NCBI GenBank assembly: GCA_963751695.1
Contig: CAVVVP010000003.1
Coordinates: forward strand, 806,001 to 870,000
DNA length: 64,000 nt
Source: SZUA-22 sp963751695
Lineage (GTDB): Bacteria > Bacteroidota > Ignavibacteria > Ignavibacteriales > Melioribacteraceae
Direction: 5' to 3'
A model generated the notes under the pieces. The model saw only the letters and a program-made list of their open reading frames with translations. It made no database searches and was not told where the DNA came from. Within the stretch, counting starts at the first letter, position 1; every line of letters begins with the position of its first letter. This document shows positions 35,253 through 42,905 of the stretch, piece by piece. The translations under genes were made by a program, and so were the position numbers.

Positions 35253-37129
35253 TGAAAAGAATCAAACAGAAATTTAATAAGATTGCACTAAAACTAATAA
35301 TTGCAGTAAGTATAACAACAGCTGTTACAATTGGGATCTATTCATATTTCAATCTCAAAGCACAGAGCGATCTTCTAATTTCTGAGTTTGAAAGACATGC
35401 CAACCAGCTTAGTAATACTGTTATTAAGAGTACTAGAACAAGCATGCTAGCTTACGATACAAAAACTACTCATAATATTATCAATACAATAAGTGAGGAC
35501 AAATGCATTAAAGAAGTTAAAATTTTCAACAAGACTGGCGAAATAATGTATGCCTCGGATTCTTTGATAATTGGAAAAATGGTAGATGAAGATGCTGAAG
35601 GTTGTCATGCTTGTCATTCAACAAAAAAAGCATTGGAAGAACTACCTTACGAGAAAAGGTCTAGAATTTTCAACTTATTTCCAGACTCCTCAGGAATAAT
35701 GGGTTTAATGACACCTATTTATAATGAGCCTTCTTGCTGGGAAGCAGATTGTCATGTGCATCCTGAAACTCAACGACTTTTGGGTGTGTTAGACATAACC
35801 ATGTGTCTAAAAGAAGTTGAGATCGCTGAGAGCGAAAGCACTATAGAACTACTTGTGTTTGCTCTGGTAACAATTTTAGTATTAAGTATAATTATTGGCT
35901 TTTTTGTAACAAGATGGATCGATATACCAGTTAGTAATTTAATGTCTGCAACAAGAGAAATCAGTGGTGGTAATCTTAGTTATTCGATAAAAGACCTTGG
36001 CAATGATGAACTTGGAATTCTCGGCAGAGCTTTTAACACTATGACCAAAAAGCTATCAGAAGCGAGGATGCAATTATTCCAATCAGACAAAATGTCATCA
36101 CTTGGCAGGTTAGCAGCTGGAGTTGCACACGAAATTAACAATCCACTTACCGGTGTTTTAACTTATTCAAGCTTTTTATTAAAGAGAACTAAAAAATACC
36201 CAGAAATACAAGAAGACCTTAAGGTTATAGTTAGAGAAACAAAACGAAGTCGGGAAATAGTTAAAGGGCTTCTAGATTTTGCGAGACAATCAATTCCTAA
36301 AAAGCATAGTGTCAAAACCAAAGATGTTATAGAGCGAGCTGTTTCCGTTGTGAATAACCAATTGATCCTAAAGCACATTAAATTGGAAAAGCACTATGAA
36401 GCAGATCTTCCGATGATCACTGTTGATGCTGATCAGATACAGCAAGTTTTTATAAATTTACTTGTAAATGCTTCCGATGCCATTGAGGCAGGTGATGGTC
36501 TAATAACACTTAAGACATCATTGACGAATCTTTTACCATATGGTATTACCCAAATAAAAACTGCAGTATGTTCAAAGAGACATAATCTTATTGATAATGA
36601 GGTTAAGATCGAATCTATACCGACCATCAAGTTAAAAGCTGTTGGTATTAAAGATGATGGTTACATAAATCTTGATCCAATATACGGAAAGAGCAGACAC
36701 AAATATGGATTAGAAATTCAACCGGGTGAAAATATTAAAGTATCCTGTCCTCGATGTGATATATCCCTAATAAATGAGAAGGAATTATGTCCAAAATGTA
36801 ATTCTACCGTTTATACATTTGAATCTCCGCCACAAGGAATGTTCGAAGGTTGTACCAATATTAATTGTGATTGGCAAAGATGGAAAGCTGTTGATGAGGG
36901 TGGTCAAAAAACATATGTAAAAGTAATCATTGAAGATAATGGAAGCGGAATCCCTTCTGAAGATCTAGCGAGAATCTTTGAACCATTCTTCACCACTAAG
37001 GGACAGAAAGGAACAGGGCTAGGTCTTGCAGTTATTTGGGGGATAATTGATAACCATAATGGAACAATCTCAGTACAAAGTGAAGTTGGAAAAGGAACTT
37101 CATTTACAATATTACTTCCAGTTACATAA
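35252..37129 (+). CDS. Sensor histidine kinase with haem c sensor domain and zinc-ribbon insertion
   Basis: A 625-residue kinase: membrane helix (about 13-35), periplasmic sensor (36-195), second helix (about 196-220), HAMP, phospho-acceptor helix (GVAHEINNPLTGVL, His about 293) and ATPase domain. The sensor contains CHACH (118-122), a CxxCH haem c site, and CWEADCH (162-168), a CX4CH site of the kind seen in multihaem cytochromes. Between the ATPase N box (NASDAIEAG, about 404) and G1 box (EDNGSGIP, about 561) lies an insertion of roughly 110 residues with CPRC (499), CPKC (513) and two further Cys (534, 539), like a zinc ribbon. It directly follows the 13-haem cytochrome and precedes two response regulators, so it probably reads the redox state of that chain. 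Confidence 0.9.
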   Translation: MKRIKQKFNKIALKLIIAVSITTAVTIGIYSYFNLKAQSDLLISEFERHANQLSNTVIKSTRTSMLAYDTKTTHNIINTISEDKCIKEVKIFNKTGEIMYASDSLIIGKMVDEDAEGCHACHSTKKALEELPYEKRSRIFNLFPDSSGIMGLMTPIYNEPSCWEADCHVHPETQRLLGVLDITMCLKEVEIAESESTIELLVFALVTILVLSIIIGFFVTRWIDIPVSNLMSATREISGGNLSYSIKDLGNDELGILGRAFNTMTKKLSEARMQLFQSDKMSSLGRLAAGVAHEINNPLTGVLTYSSFLLKRTKKYPEIQEDLKVIVRETKRSREIVKGLLDFARQSIPKKHSVKTKDVIERAVSVVNNQLILKHIKLEKHYEADLPMITVDADQIQQVFINLLVNASDAIEAGDGLITLKTSLTNLLPYGITQIKTAVCSKRHNLIDNEVKIESIPTIKLKAVGIKDDGYINLDPIYGKSRHKYGLEIQPGENIKVSCPRCDISLINEKELCPKCNSTVYTFESPPQGMFEGCTNINCDWQRWKAVDEGGQKTYVKVIIEDNGSGIPSEDLARIFEPFFTTKGQKGTGLGLAVIWGIIDNHNGTISVQSEVGKGTSFTILLPVT

Positions 37130-37144
37130 GATAGGATATAACTA

Positions 37145-37942
37145 ATGTACGATATTTTAATTATAGACGATGAAACTGTTATAATAGAAGCTGTTACAAA
37201 AATTGCAGAATCTGAAGGCTATAAAATTGACGCATGCTCAAATGCAATTGACGGATTAGAGAAACTTAAAAATAATAAATATAAACTGACACTCTGTGAT
37301 ATCATGATGCCCGAAATGAATGGATTTCAATTACTTCATGAAGTGCAGGCAGAAGCTATAGATACAAACTTAATAATGATCACTGGATTTTCAACAGTAG
37401 AAAATGTAGTTAAATCGCTCCATAATGGCGCTATAGATTTTATTCCTAAACCATTTACATTCGATGAAATAATATCATCGATATCTCGTGGCCTTGAGTA
37501 TTACAATATTCAACAACGAATAAGGAATTCAGCTGTTGAGGAAGATGAAAATATTATTTCATATGTACCATGTCCACCAAAATACATGAAGCTTGGAAAT
37601 ACAAGCTGGTTACACATGGAAAACGAAGGAGTTGCAGTAGTTGGAGTCACAGATCTTTTTCTTAGAACAATTAAATCAATTTCCAGTATTGAACTGATGA
37701 ATGTGGATGATGTACTTTACCAGGGAAATACATGTGCATCCCTGGAAACGAATGATGAACTCATCCATAATATTCTTTCACCAATTGGAGGAAAGATAGT
37801 TGAACTAAATAAAAATTTGTTAGAAAACAATTCTCTGCTTGAAAAGGATCCTTACTTTGAAGGATGGCTTTACAGAATTATACCTGCAGATATAGAATAT
37901 GATAAGAAATATTTAACACCATGCAGTACTGATAGAGTTTAA
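37145..37942 (+). CDS. Response regulator with GcvH-like output domain
   Basis: A 265-residue fusion. Residues 1-120 are a receiver with DD at 8-9, phospho-acceptor Asp52 (LCDIMMPEMNG) and conserved Lys in FIPKPF. Residues about 137-255 resemble the lipoyl/biotinyl-like glycine cleavage H protein (HMENEGVAVVGVTDLF, ILSPIGGKIVELN, DPYFEGWLYRIIPAD). The position of the lipoyl lysine (ESVKA in GcvH) reads ETNDE, so lipoylation seems lost. There is no DNA-binding domain. It is probably phosphorylated by the preceding kinase; the output is unknown. Confidence 0.85.
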   Translation: MYDILIIDDETVIIEAVTKIAESEGYKIDACSNAIDGLEKLKNNKYKLTLCDIMMPEMNGFQLLHEVQAEAIDTNLIMITGFSTVENVVKSLHNGAIDFIPKPFTFDEIISSISRGLEYYNIQQRIRNSAVEEDENIISYVPCPPKYMKLGNTSWLHMENEGVAVVGVTDLFLRTIKSISSIELMNVDDVLYQGNTCASLETNDELIHNILSPIGGKIVELNKNLLENNSLLEKDPYFEGWLYRIIPADIEYDKKYLTPCSTDRV

Positions 37943-37978
37943 AACTAAAATATATATAAACATCTTGGGAGAAATGAA

Positions 37979-39136
37979 ATGGCACTCTTTATTATAGCTA
38001 TAATAGTCTTCATAATTGCGGATATCGCTATTAGAGTAGTATCAAGAAAAGTTAAAGAAAAGAAAGCTGTAAAGGAGAGAAAAGAGGCTTTACACGAAAG
38101 CTTGAATCTCGATTTTACACATGAGTCAAAATCTTTAAAAAGGGTAGAGGTGGAGGATCCAAAAGCTCGCATCCTTTGTGTAGATGATGAACCGGTAATT
38201 CTGGATAGCTTTAGAAAGATACTTGTTCTTGATGGGTATTGTGTAGATACTGTTGAAACAGGACAAGAAGCCCTTGGCCTTATCCAGAAGAATTCATATG
38301 AATTTGTTTTCACCGATTTAAAAATGCCTCAAATGGATGGTATTGAGGTTACAAAAGCTGTTAAACATATACGACCCGATATTGATGTTGTAATCATTAC
38401 GGGATATGCAACAGTTGAAACTGCTGTTGAATGTATGAAATATGGTGCAATGGACTATGTTGAAAAACCATTCACGGAAGATGAATTGCTTGAGTTCACA
38501 AAGAAACTTTTAATCAAGAGAGAAGAGAGGATAAAACAAACAATTAAACCTGGTGTTAGTATCACGAATGTAGATAATATTTTAGCAAGTCATTCAACAG
38601 GATTTGCAATTCCTGGAGGAGTGTTTATTTCTGACAATCATTGTTGGACAAGTATTAACCAAGAAGGGCAAGCTCAAGTTGGTATTGATGATTTTGCGAT
38701 GAAGCTATTGGGTAAGGTTGATGTTATTGGCGCACCGAATCTTGGAATGCAAGTAAAAAAAGGAGACAATCTTTTTACTGTAAGGTCTGAAGGAAGAACG
38801 ATTCAGTTTAAGGCTCCAATTAGTGGTAAGGTTGTAAAAATTAATGATCAGTTGTTTGAAGATCTTGAAGTGCTAGAATATTCATCGTACAATAAAAACT
38901 GGGTTTGCGTAGTTGACCCGGATGAACTAGATTCAGAATTATCTGGATTAAAGATAGGTAAATCTGCGGTTGGATTTTATCAAGATGAATTGGAAAAATT
39001 AAAGTCTCTTCATAGTAAAATACGAAGTGGCAAAGAGAGTGAAGACTTTAAACCAGAGAGCTATATAGAAGTTGGTGAAATGAGATCAACTGATGATATT
39101 AGTTGGGAAAGATATAAAGAGAGTTTTTTTAATTAG
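37979..39136 (+). CDS. Membrane-anchored response regulator with GcvH-like output domain
   Basis: A 385-residue protein: one N-terminal membrane helix (about 3-21), a charged linker, a receiver (about 64-185; DD 69-70, phospho-acceptor Asp113 in FTDLKMPQMDG, VEKPF) and a GcvH-like domain (about 200-325; NQEGQAQVGIDDFAMKLLG, FKAPISGKVVKIN, YNKNWVCVVDPDEL). As in the preceding protein the lipoyl-lysine position is not conserved (SEGRTIQ). A tail with charged helices follows. GGGAG precedes the ATG. A receiver anchored to the membrane without DNA-binding domain suggests action on a membrane partner, perhaps the redox module. Confidence 0.85.
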   Translation: MALFIIAIIVFIIADIAIRVVSRKVKEKKAVKERKEALHESLNLDFTHESKSLKRVEVEDPKARILCVDDEPVILDSFRKILVLDGYCVDTVETGQEALGLIQKNSYEFVFTDLKMPQMDGIEVTKAVKHIRPDIDVVIITGYATVETAVECMKYGAMDYVEKPFTEDELLEFTKKLLIKREERIKQTIKPGVSITNVDNILASHSTGFAIPGGVFISDNHCWTSINQEGQAQVGIDDFAMKLLGKVDVIGAPNLGMQVKKGDNLFTVRSEGRTIQFKAPISGKVVKINDQLFEDLEVLEYSSYNKNWVCVVDPDELDSELSGLKIGKSAVGFYQDELEKLKSLHSKIRSGKESEDFKPESYIEVGEMRSTDDISWERYKESFFN

Positions 39137-39155
39137 ACTATTAAATTGAACTTTG

Positions 39156-39177
39156 GGGGCAAGGGTTGACTTGTCCC
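39156..39177. repeat. Intergenic 22-bp imperfect palindrome, copy 2
   Basis: Second copy of the element at 24364-24385. Here the arms GGGGCAAG and CTTGTCCC are complementary except for one position, giving a better hairpin. It lies between the convergent ends of the two redox operons, as expected for a bidirectional terminator. Confidence 0.5.
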
Positions 39178-39214
39178 TATATCAAAGAATGATTATGAAG
39201 TTTAGTTTTTTCCA

Positions 39215-40714
39215 TTAGCTGGTAAGTTGTGGTTTTGTTTTTGATACTGATTTGGAAATTGGAAGTTTAACAACAAACTTAGTGCCCTTTCTATACTTAC
39301 TATCAAAATAGATCTTTCCGTGATAGCTTTTTACAATACCTTTTACGATTGCTAGACCAAGTCCAGTTCCGCTTTCGCTGCGAGTCTCTTTATTCATTGC
39401 TCGGAAAAATTCTTGGAAGACTCTTGGTTTGTCTTCATCGCGAATTCCAATGCCAGTATCTTCAATTTCAAAGGTCAAATAGTTATCTTCTGCAAAGCAT
39501 GAAATTCTGATAGTACCATGATCTGAATTATACTTAATTGCATTACTTACAAGATTTGTAATCAATCGATTAATATCTTCTTTCTCAGCCTTTATAGGTG
39601 GAAGGTCACTATCTAAATTTAGATTTAGTATTATGTTTTTCTTTTTATAGTCTATCTCAAGAAAATCTACAACAGATTTGACAATACTTGCAAAATCAAT
39701 ATTTTCTAGTTCACGTTTTTTCTCTTGTACTTCCATTCTTGATATGTCAAGCAGATCGTTTACAAGTTGAAATAAACTTGCTAGCCTATCAGAACTTCGA
39801 TTTATAAAATCCGATCTTTTTTCCTCTGTTAATTTGATCTCTGGATTATTTAGTATTTGCAGAAAACCTTGTACGGCAACAAGTGGGGTTTTCAATTCAT
39901 GTGACACCATAGATACAAATTGTGATTTGATCTGCTCTACTTTTTTCTTTTTTGTTATATCTCTTGTTACTAGTATTACACCAGAGTAGTCATTAGAATT
40001 TTTAGGAATATGAGAACAAACAGCCTGAATATGCAGCTTATTGTTTGGAATTATCTCCAACTCAATTTCTCTAATTTTTTCAATATAGCTTTTTGCAAAA
40101 AGGTAATCTGAAACTTGTTCAATAATTTTATTAGGCAATCTGTCTATTATGTACTCACCTACTTGAAGGTCATCAATGTTCAAATATTCTAAAGAAGCGT
40201 TGTTGTAGTAAACCAATTCTCCTTTCTTGTTAATAACGAGAACTCCTCCATTGATAGAGTTGAGTACAGTCCTAAAAGCACTTTTCTCTCGACTTAACTC
40301 AAGTAGGTTTTCATGACGTTCTTTTCTGAGACTTAATGCCTCGATATAGAGCTGTCTATGCTTTTCTCCCTTCTGCAAATGAAAGATCAATCCTTCATAT
40401 GAAAGAGGTTTAGGGATATAACTGCAAGCACCGAGGTTTGCGGCTTTAACTGCATTTTCGTAACAAGGATTCTTAGCTATGATAAAACAAACTGTTTCCG
40501 GTTTCATTTTCTTGATAGCTTGAAGAACCCTTAATCCATCATGGTCATTAAGATCTTGTTCAATTAGGATAAAGTTAAAATCATTGTTAAGTGCAAGTTG
40601 GATGCCTTCCGAACCGCTCTTCGTTGTTTGAATTAAATAACCATCATCTTCAAAATAGGTATAAATATCTTTCCGAATTGGGTATTCATTATCAATTATC
40701 AATATTGAAAGCAT
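39215..40714 (-). CDS. Sensor kinase with N-terminal pseudo-receiver and PAS domain
   Basis: A 499-residue soluble kinase: receiver-like domain (1-120), PAS (about 145-250), phospho-acceptor helix (FVSMVSHELKTPLVAVQGFL) and ATPase (NAIKYNSDHG, EDTGIGI, GTGLGLAIVKG). In the receiver the phospho-acceptor position is Glu52 (ILIEQDLNDHDG) and the acidic pair reads DN, so it may be locked in an active-like state or sense by other means; the Lys in IPKPL is kept. It is the last gene of the hydCBA-regulator unit, 12 bp after a single-domain regulator. Confidence 0.9.
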   Translation of the reverse strand: MLSILIIDNEYPIRKDIYTYFEDDGYLIQTTKSGSEGIQLALNNDFNFILIEQDLNDHDGLRVLQAIKKMKPETVCFIIAKNPCYENAVKAANLGACSYIPKPLSYEGLIFHLQKGEKHRQLYIEALSLRKERHENLLELSREKSAFRTVLNSINGGVLVINKKGELVYYNNASLEYLNIDDLQVGEYIIDRLPNKIIEQVSDYLFAKSYIEKIREIELEIIPNNKLHIQAVCSHIPKNSNDYSGVILVTRDITKKKKVEQIKSQFVSMVSHELKTPLVAVQGFLQILNNPEIKLTEEKRSDFINRSSDRLASLFQLVNDLLDISRMEVQEKKRELENIDFASIVKSVVDFLEIDYKKKNIILNLNLDSDLPPIKAEKEDINRLITNLVSNAIKYNSDHGTIRISCFAEDNYLTFEIEDTGIGIRDEDKPRVFQEFFRAMNKETRSESGTGLGLAIVKGIVKSYHGKIYFDSKYRKGTKFVVKLPISKSVSKTKPQLTS

Positions 40715-40726
40715 ATTTGATTCTAG

Positions 40727-41128
40727 TTAGTTGGATTTTTTAGTAAAACTATCAAATTTTGCAAGTAGCTCTTCTATTACGATAGGTTTATTCAATAGTC
40801 CATCACTTTTTATCCAACTCTGCTCCTCTGGTGTTGATGCACTAAATTTGTAACCTGTTTCATAAGTGGCAGAAGTTAAAATAATTACAGGGATTTTCTT
40901 TCCGTGTTCTGTCTTTTTAATCTTGTAGCAGAGAATAAATCCAGAATCGTGATGTTCCATAATTAGGTCAACAACACAAGCATCAGGTTGTTCCTCTTGA
41001 AAAACTTTAAATCCTTTTTCAGCAGACTCAGCAGTAACTACCTCAAAACCTTTTGATTCAAGAAGTAGTTTATTCTGCTCTATTAGATCATAATCATCAT
41101 CTACTAAAAGTATTTTATTTATCTTCAT
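40727..41128 (-). CDS. Single-domain response regulator of the hydrogenase operon
   Basis: A 133-residue receiver with acidic residues in VDDDYD, phospho-acceptor Asp in CVVDLIMEHHDSGF and Lys in LLNKPI. Between beta4 and beta5 there is a longer stretch (YETGYKFSASTPEEQSWIKSDG) than in CheY. AAGGAG precedes the ATG. It lies 16 bp after hydA and before a kinase, so it likely takes phosphate from that kinase and acts by protein contact, having no output domain. Confidence 0.88.
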   Translation of the reverse strand: MKINKILLVDDDYDLIEQNKLLLESKGFEVVTAESAEKGFKVFQEEQPDACVVDLIMEHHDSGFILCYKIKKTEHGKKIPVIILTSATYETGYKFSASTPEEQSWIKSDGLLNKPIVIEELLAKFDSFTKKSN

Positions 41129-41144
41129 TTATACTCCTTAAATA

Positions 41145-42890
41145 TCACTTTATCGGTGGAACACTTGCTCTGAGAATCTTCTTTCGATCAGTATATGTTG
41201 TATGAAGAATTTCATGAGCTTTATGGCTGTTAGGTTCAATAAAAAAATCAGAGTAGATCTTTTGAACAGATTCATTTTCATGAGACATTCTACTCTTTGC
41301 TTTTTCATCAAGTTCATAAAGAGCGTGAACTCTTTTCATCACCTTTTCAGGTTTCTGATGAATTGGCTGTCCTCCACCGTTAATACATCCATTAGGACAA
41401 GCCATTACCTCAATAAAGTGATACTTAGATGTCCCTTCTTCAATTTCTTTGAGTATTGGACCTATATTACCAATTCCATTTACAACTGCAATATTAACTT
41501 CTAAACCATTAATGTTTACACTACTTTCTTTAATTCCTTCACTTCCTCTTAACTCTTCAAAGTTGAGAATATCAAGATTCTGACCAGTTAAAGTGTGATA
41601 TGCAGTTCTTAAAGCTGCTTGCATTACTCCACCAGAAGTTCCAAAAATTGCTGCAGCACCTGTTGATTCACCAAGGGGATTATCGAATTCATCGTCTGGC
41701 AATTCGGCGAACTCAACTCCGTGCATTTTAAACATCCTAACAAGTTCCCTCGTTGTCAATACAGCATCAACATCTGGTCTGTACTCTTCAGAGAGTTCCG
41801 GTCTTTCTGATTCATATTTCTTGACTGTACAGGGCATTACAGATACTACATAAATGTTTTCTGGATCAATACCCATTTTATCTGCGTAATAAGTCTTAAG
41901 CACTGCACCTTCCATCTCATGGGGGGATTTACAAGAGGAAACATGCTTTAATAAATCTGGTTTGTTCTGTTCAATATATTTTACCCATCCAGGACAGCAG
42001 CTTGTAAACATAGGAAGAGTTCCTGCATTATTAACTCTGCACACTAGTTCAGCACTCTCTTCCATTATTGTAAGATCTGCGGCAAAGTTTGTATCAAAGA
42101 CCTTATCGAATCCTAATCTTCGTAACCCTGTTACGATCTTGCCAGTTACATTTTCGCCTAGAGGCATGTTGTATTCTTCACCAAGTGAAGCTCGAACTGC
42201 TGGAGCAATTTGAGCAACCACATATTTATCTTCATTAGCTATAGCAGTAACAATTTCCTTTGAATGACTTTTCTCTCTCAACGCTGCTGTAGGACAAACC
42301 AAAATGCATTGTCCGCACAAAATACAATCACTAACATTTAATCCTTTATTATGTGGTGTTGTAACGTTGCTGTTGAAACCTCGATTCGTAAAATCAATTG
42401 CTCCGATCTTTTGTACTTCGCCGCAAGTTCTAACACACCTTCCACACAAGATGCACTTTGCTGGATCTCTCTCCATTGAAGCACTTGAAATATCAATTGC
42501 ATGGTTCTTTTTTACTCCAGCATATCTATGCTCACGCAATCCATACTTTTCAGACAGATCTTGAAGCTCGCAGTTTATGTTTCTTACACAAATTAAGCAA
42601 TCTTGGGGGTGATTTTCGACAAGCAATTCAACGATAGTTTTTCTCGCTGTTTTAACACGGATACTGTTCGTTCTAATCGTCATTCCATCTTTCACAGGAT
42701 ATACACATGCTGGAGTTAGTCCACGCATTCCGTCAACTTCTACAACACACATTCTACAAGCACCGGTTGGGAAATGATCTTTAATGTGGCAGAGAGTTGG
42801 TATGTTAATTCCAACAGATCGAGCAGCATCTAAAATTGTTGATCCTTCGGGAACTTTAACTTTCAAATTATCTATTTTTAATTCTGTCAT
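41145..42890 (-). CDS. hydA: [FeFe]-hydrogenase catalytic subunit
   Basis: A 581-residue hydrogenase. In order: NuoG-like [2Fe-2S] domain (CRMCVVEVDG), His-Cys3 cluster (HPQDCLICVRNINCEL), two [4Fe-4S] clusters (CILCGRCVRTC, CILCGQCILVCP) and the H-cluster motifs MFTSCCPGWVKY, VMPCTVKKYE and EVMACPNGCINGGGQP. A C-terminal small-subunit-like region ends with HEILHTTYTDR. The start is the ATG with GGGAG 6 nt upstream. With hydB and hydC it forms a trimeric NAD(P)-linked, possibly electron-bifurcating, cytoplasmic hydrogenase. The maturases HydEFG are not in the window. Confidence 0.95.
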   Translation of the reverse strand: MTELKIDNLKVKVPEGSTILDAARSVGINIPTLCHIKDHFPTGACRMCVVEVDGMRGLTPACVYPVKDGMTIRTNSIRVKTARKTIVELLVENHPQDCLICVRNINCELQDLSEKYGLREHRYAGVKKNHAIDISSASMERDPAKCILCGRCVRTCGEVQKIGAIDFTNRGFNSNVTTPHNKGLNVSDCILCGQCILVCPTAALREKSHSKEIVTAIANEDKYVVAQIAPAVRASLGEEYNMPLGENVTGKIVTGLRRLGFDKVFDTNFAADLTIMEESAELVCRVNNAGTLPMFTSCCPGWVKYIEQNKPDLLKHVSSCKSPHEMEGAVLKTYYADKMGIDPENIYVVSVMPCTVKKYESERPELSEEYRPDVDAVLTTRELVRMFKMHGVEFAELPDDEFDNPLGESTGAAAIFGTSGGVMQAALRTAYHTLTGQNLDILNFEELRGSEGIKESSVNINGLEVNIAVVNGIGNIGPILKEIEEGTSKYHFIEVMACPNGCINGGGQPIHQKPEKVMKRVHALYELDEKAKSRMSHENESVQKIYSDFFIEPNSHKAHEILHTTYTDRKKILRASVPPIK

Positions 42891-42905
42891 TCTTGCTCCC
42901 AAAAA

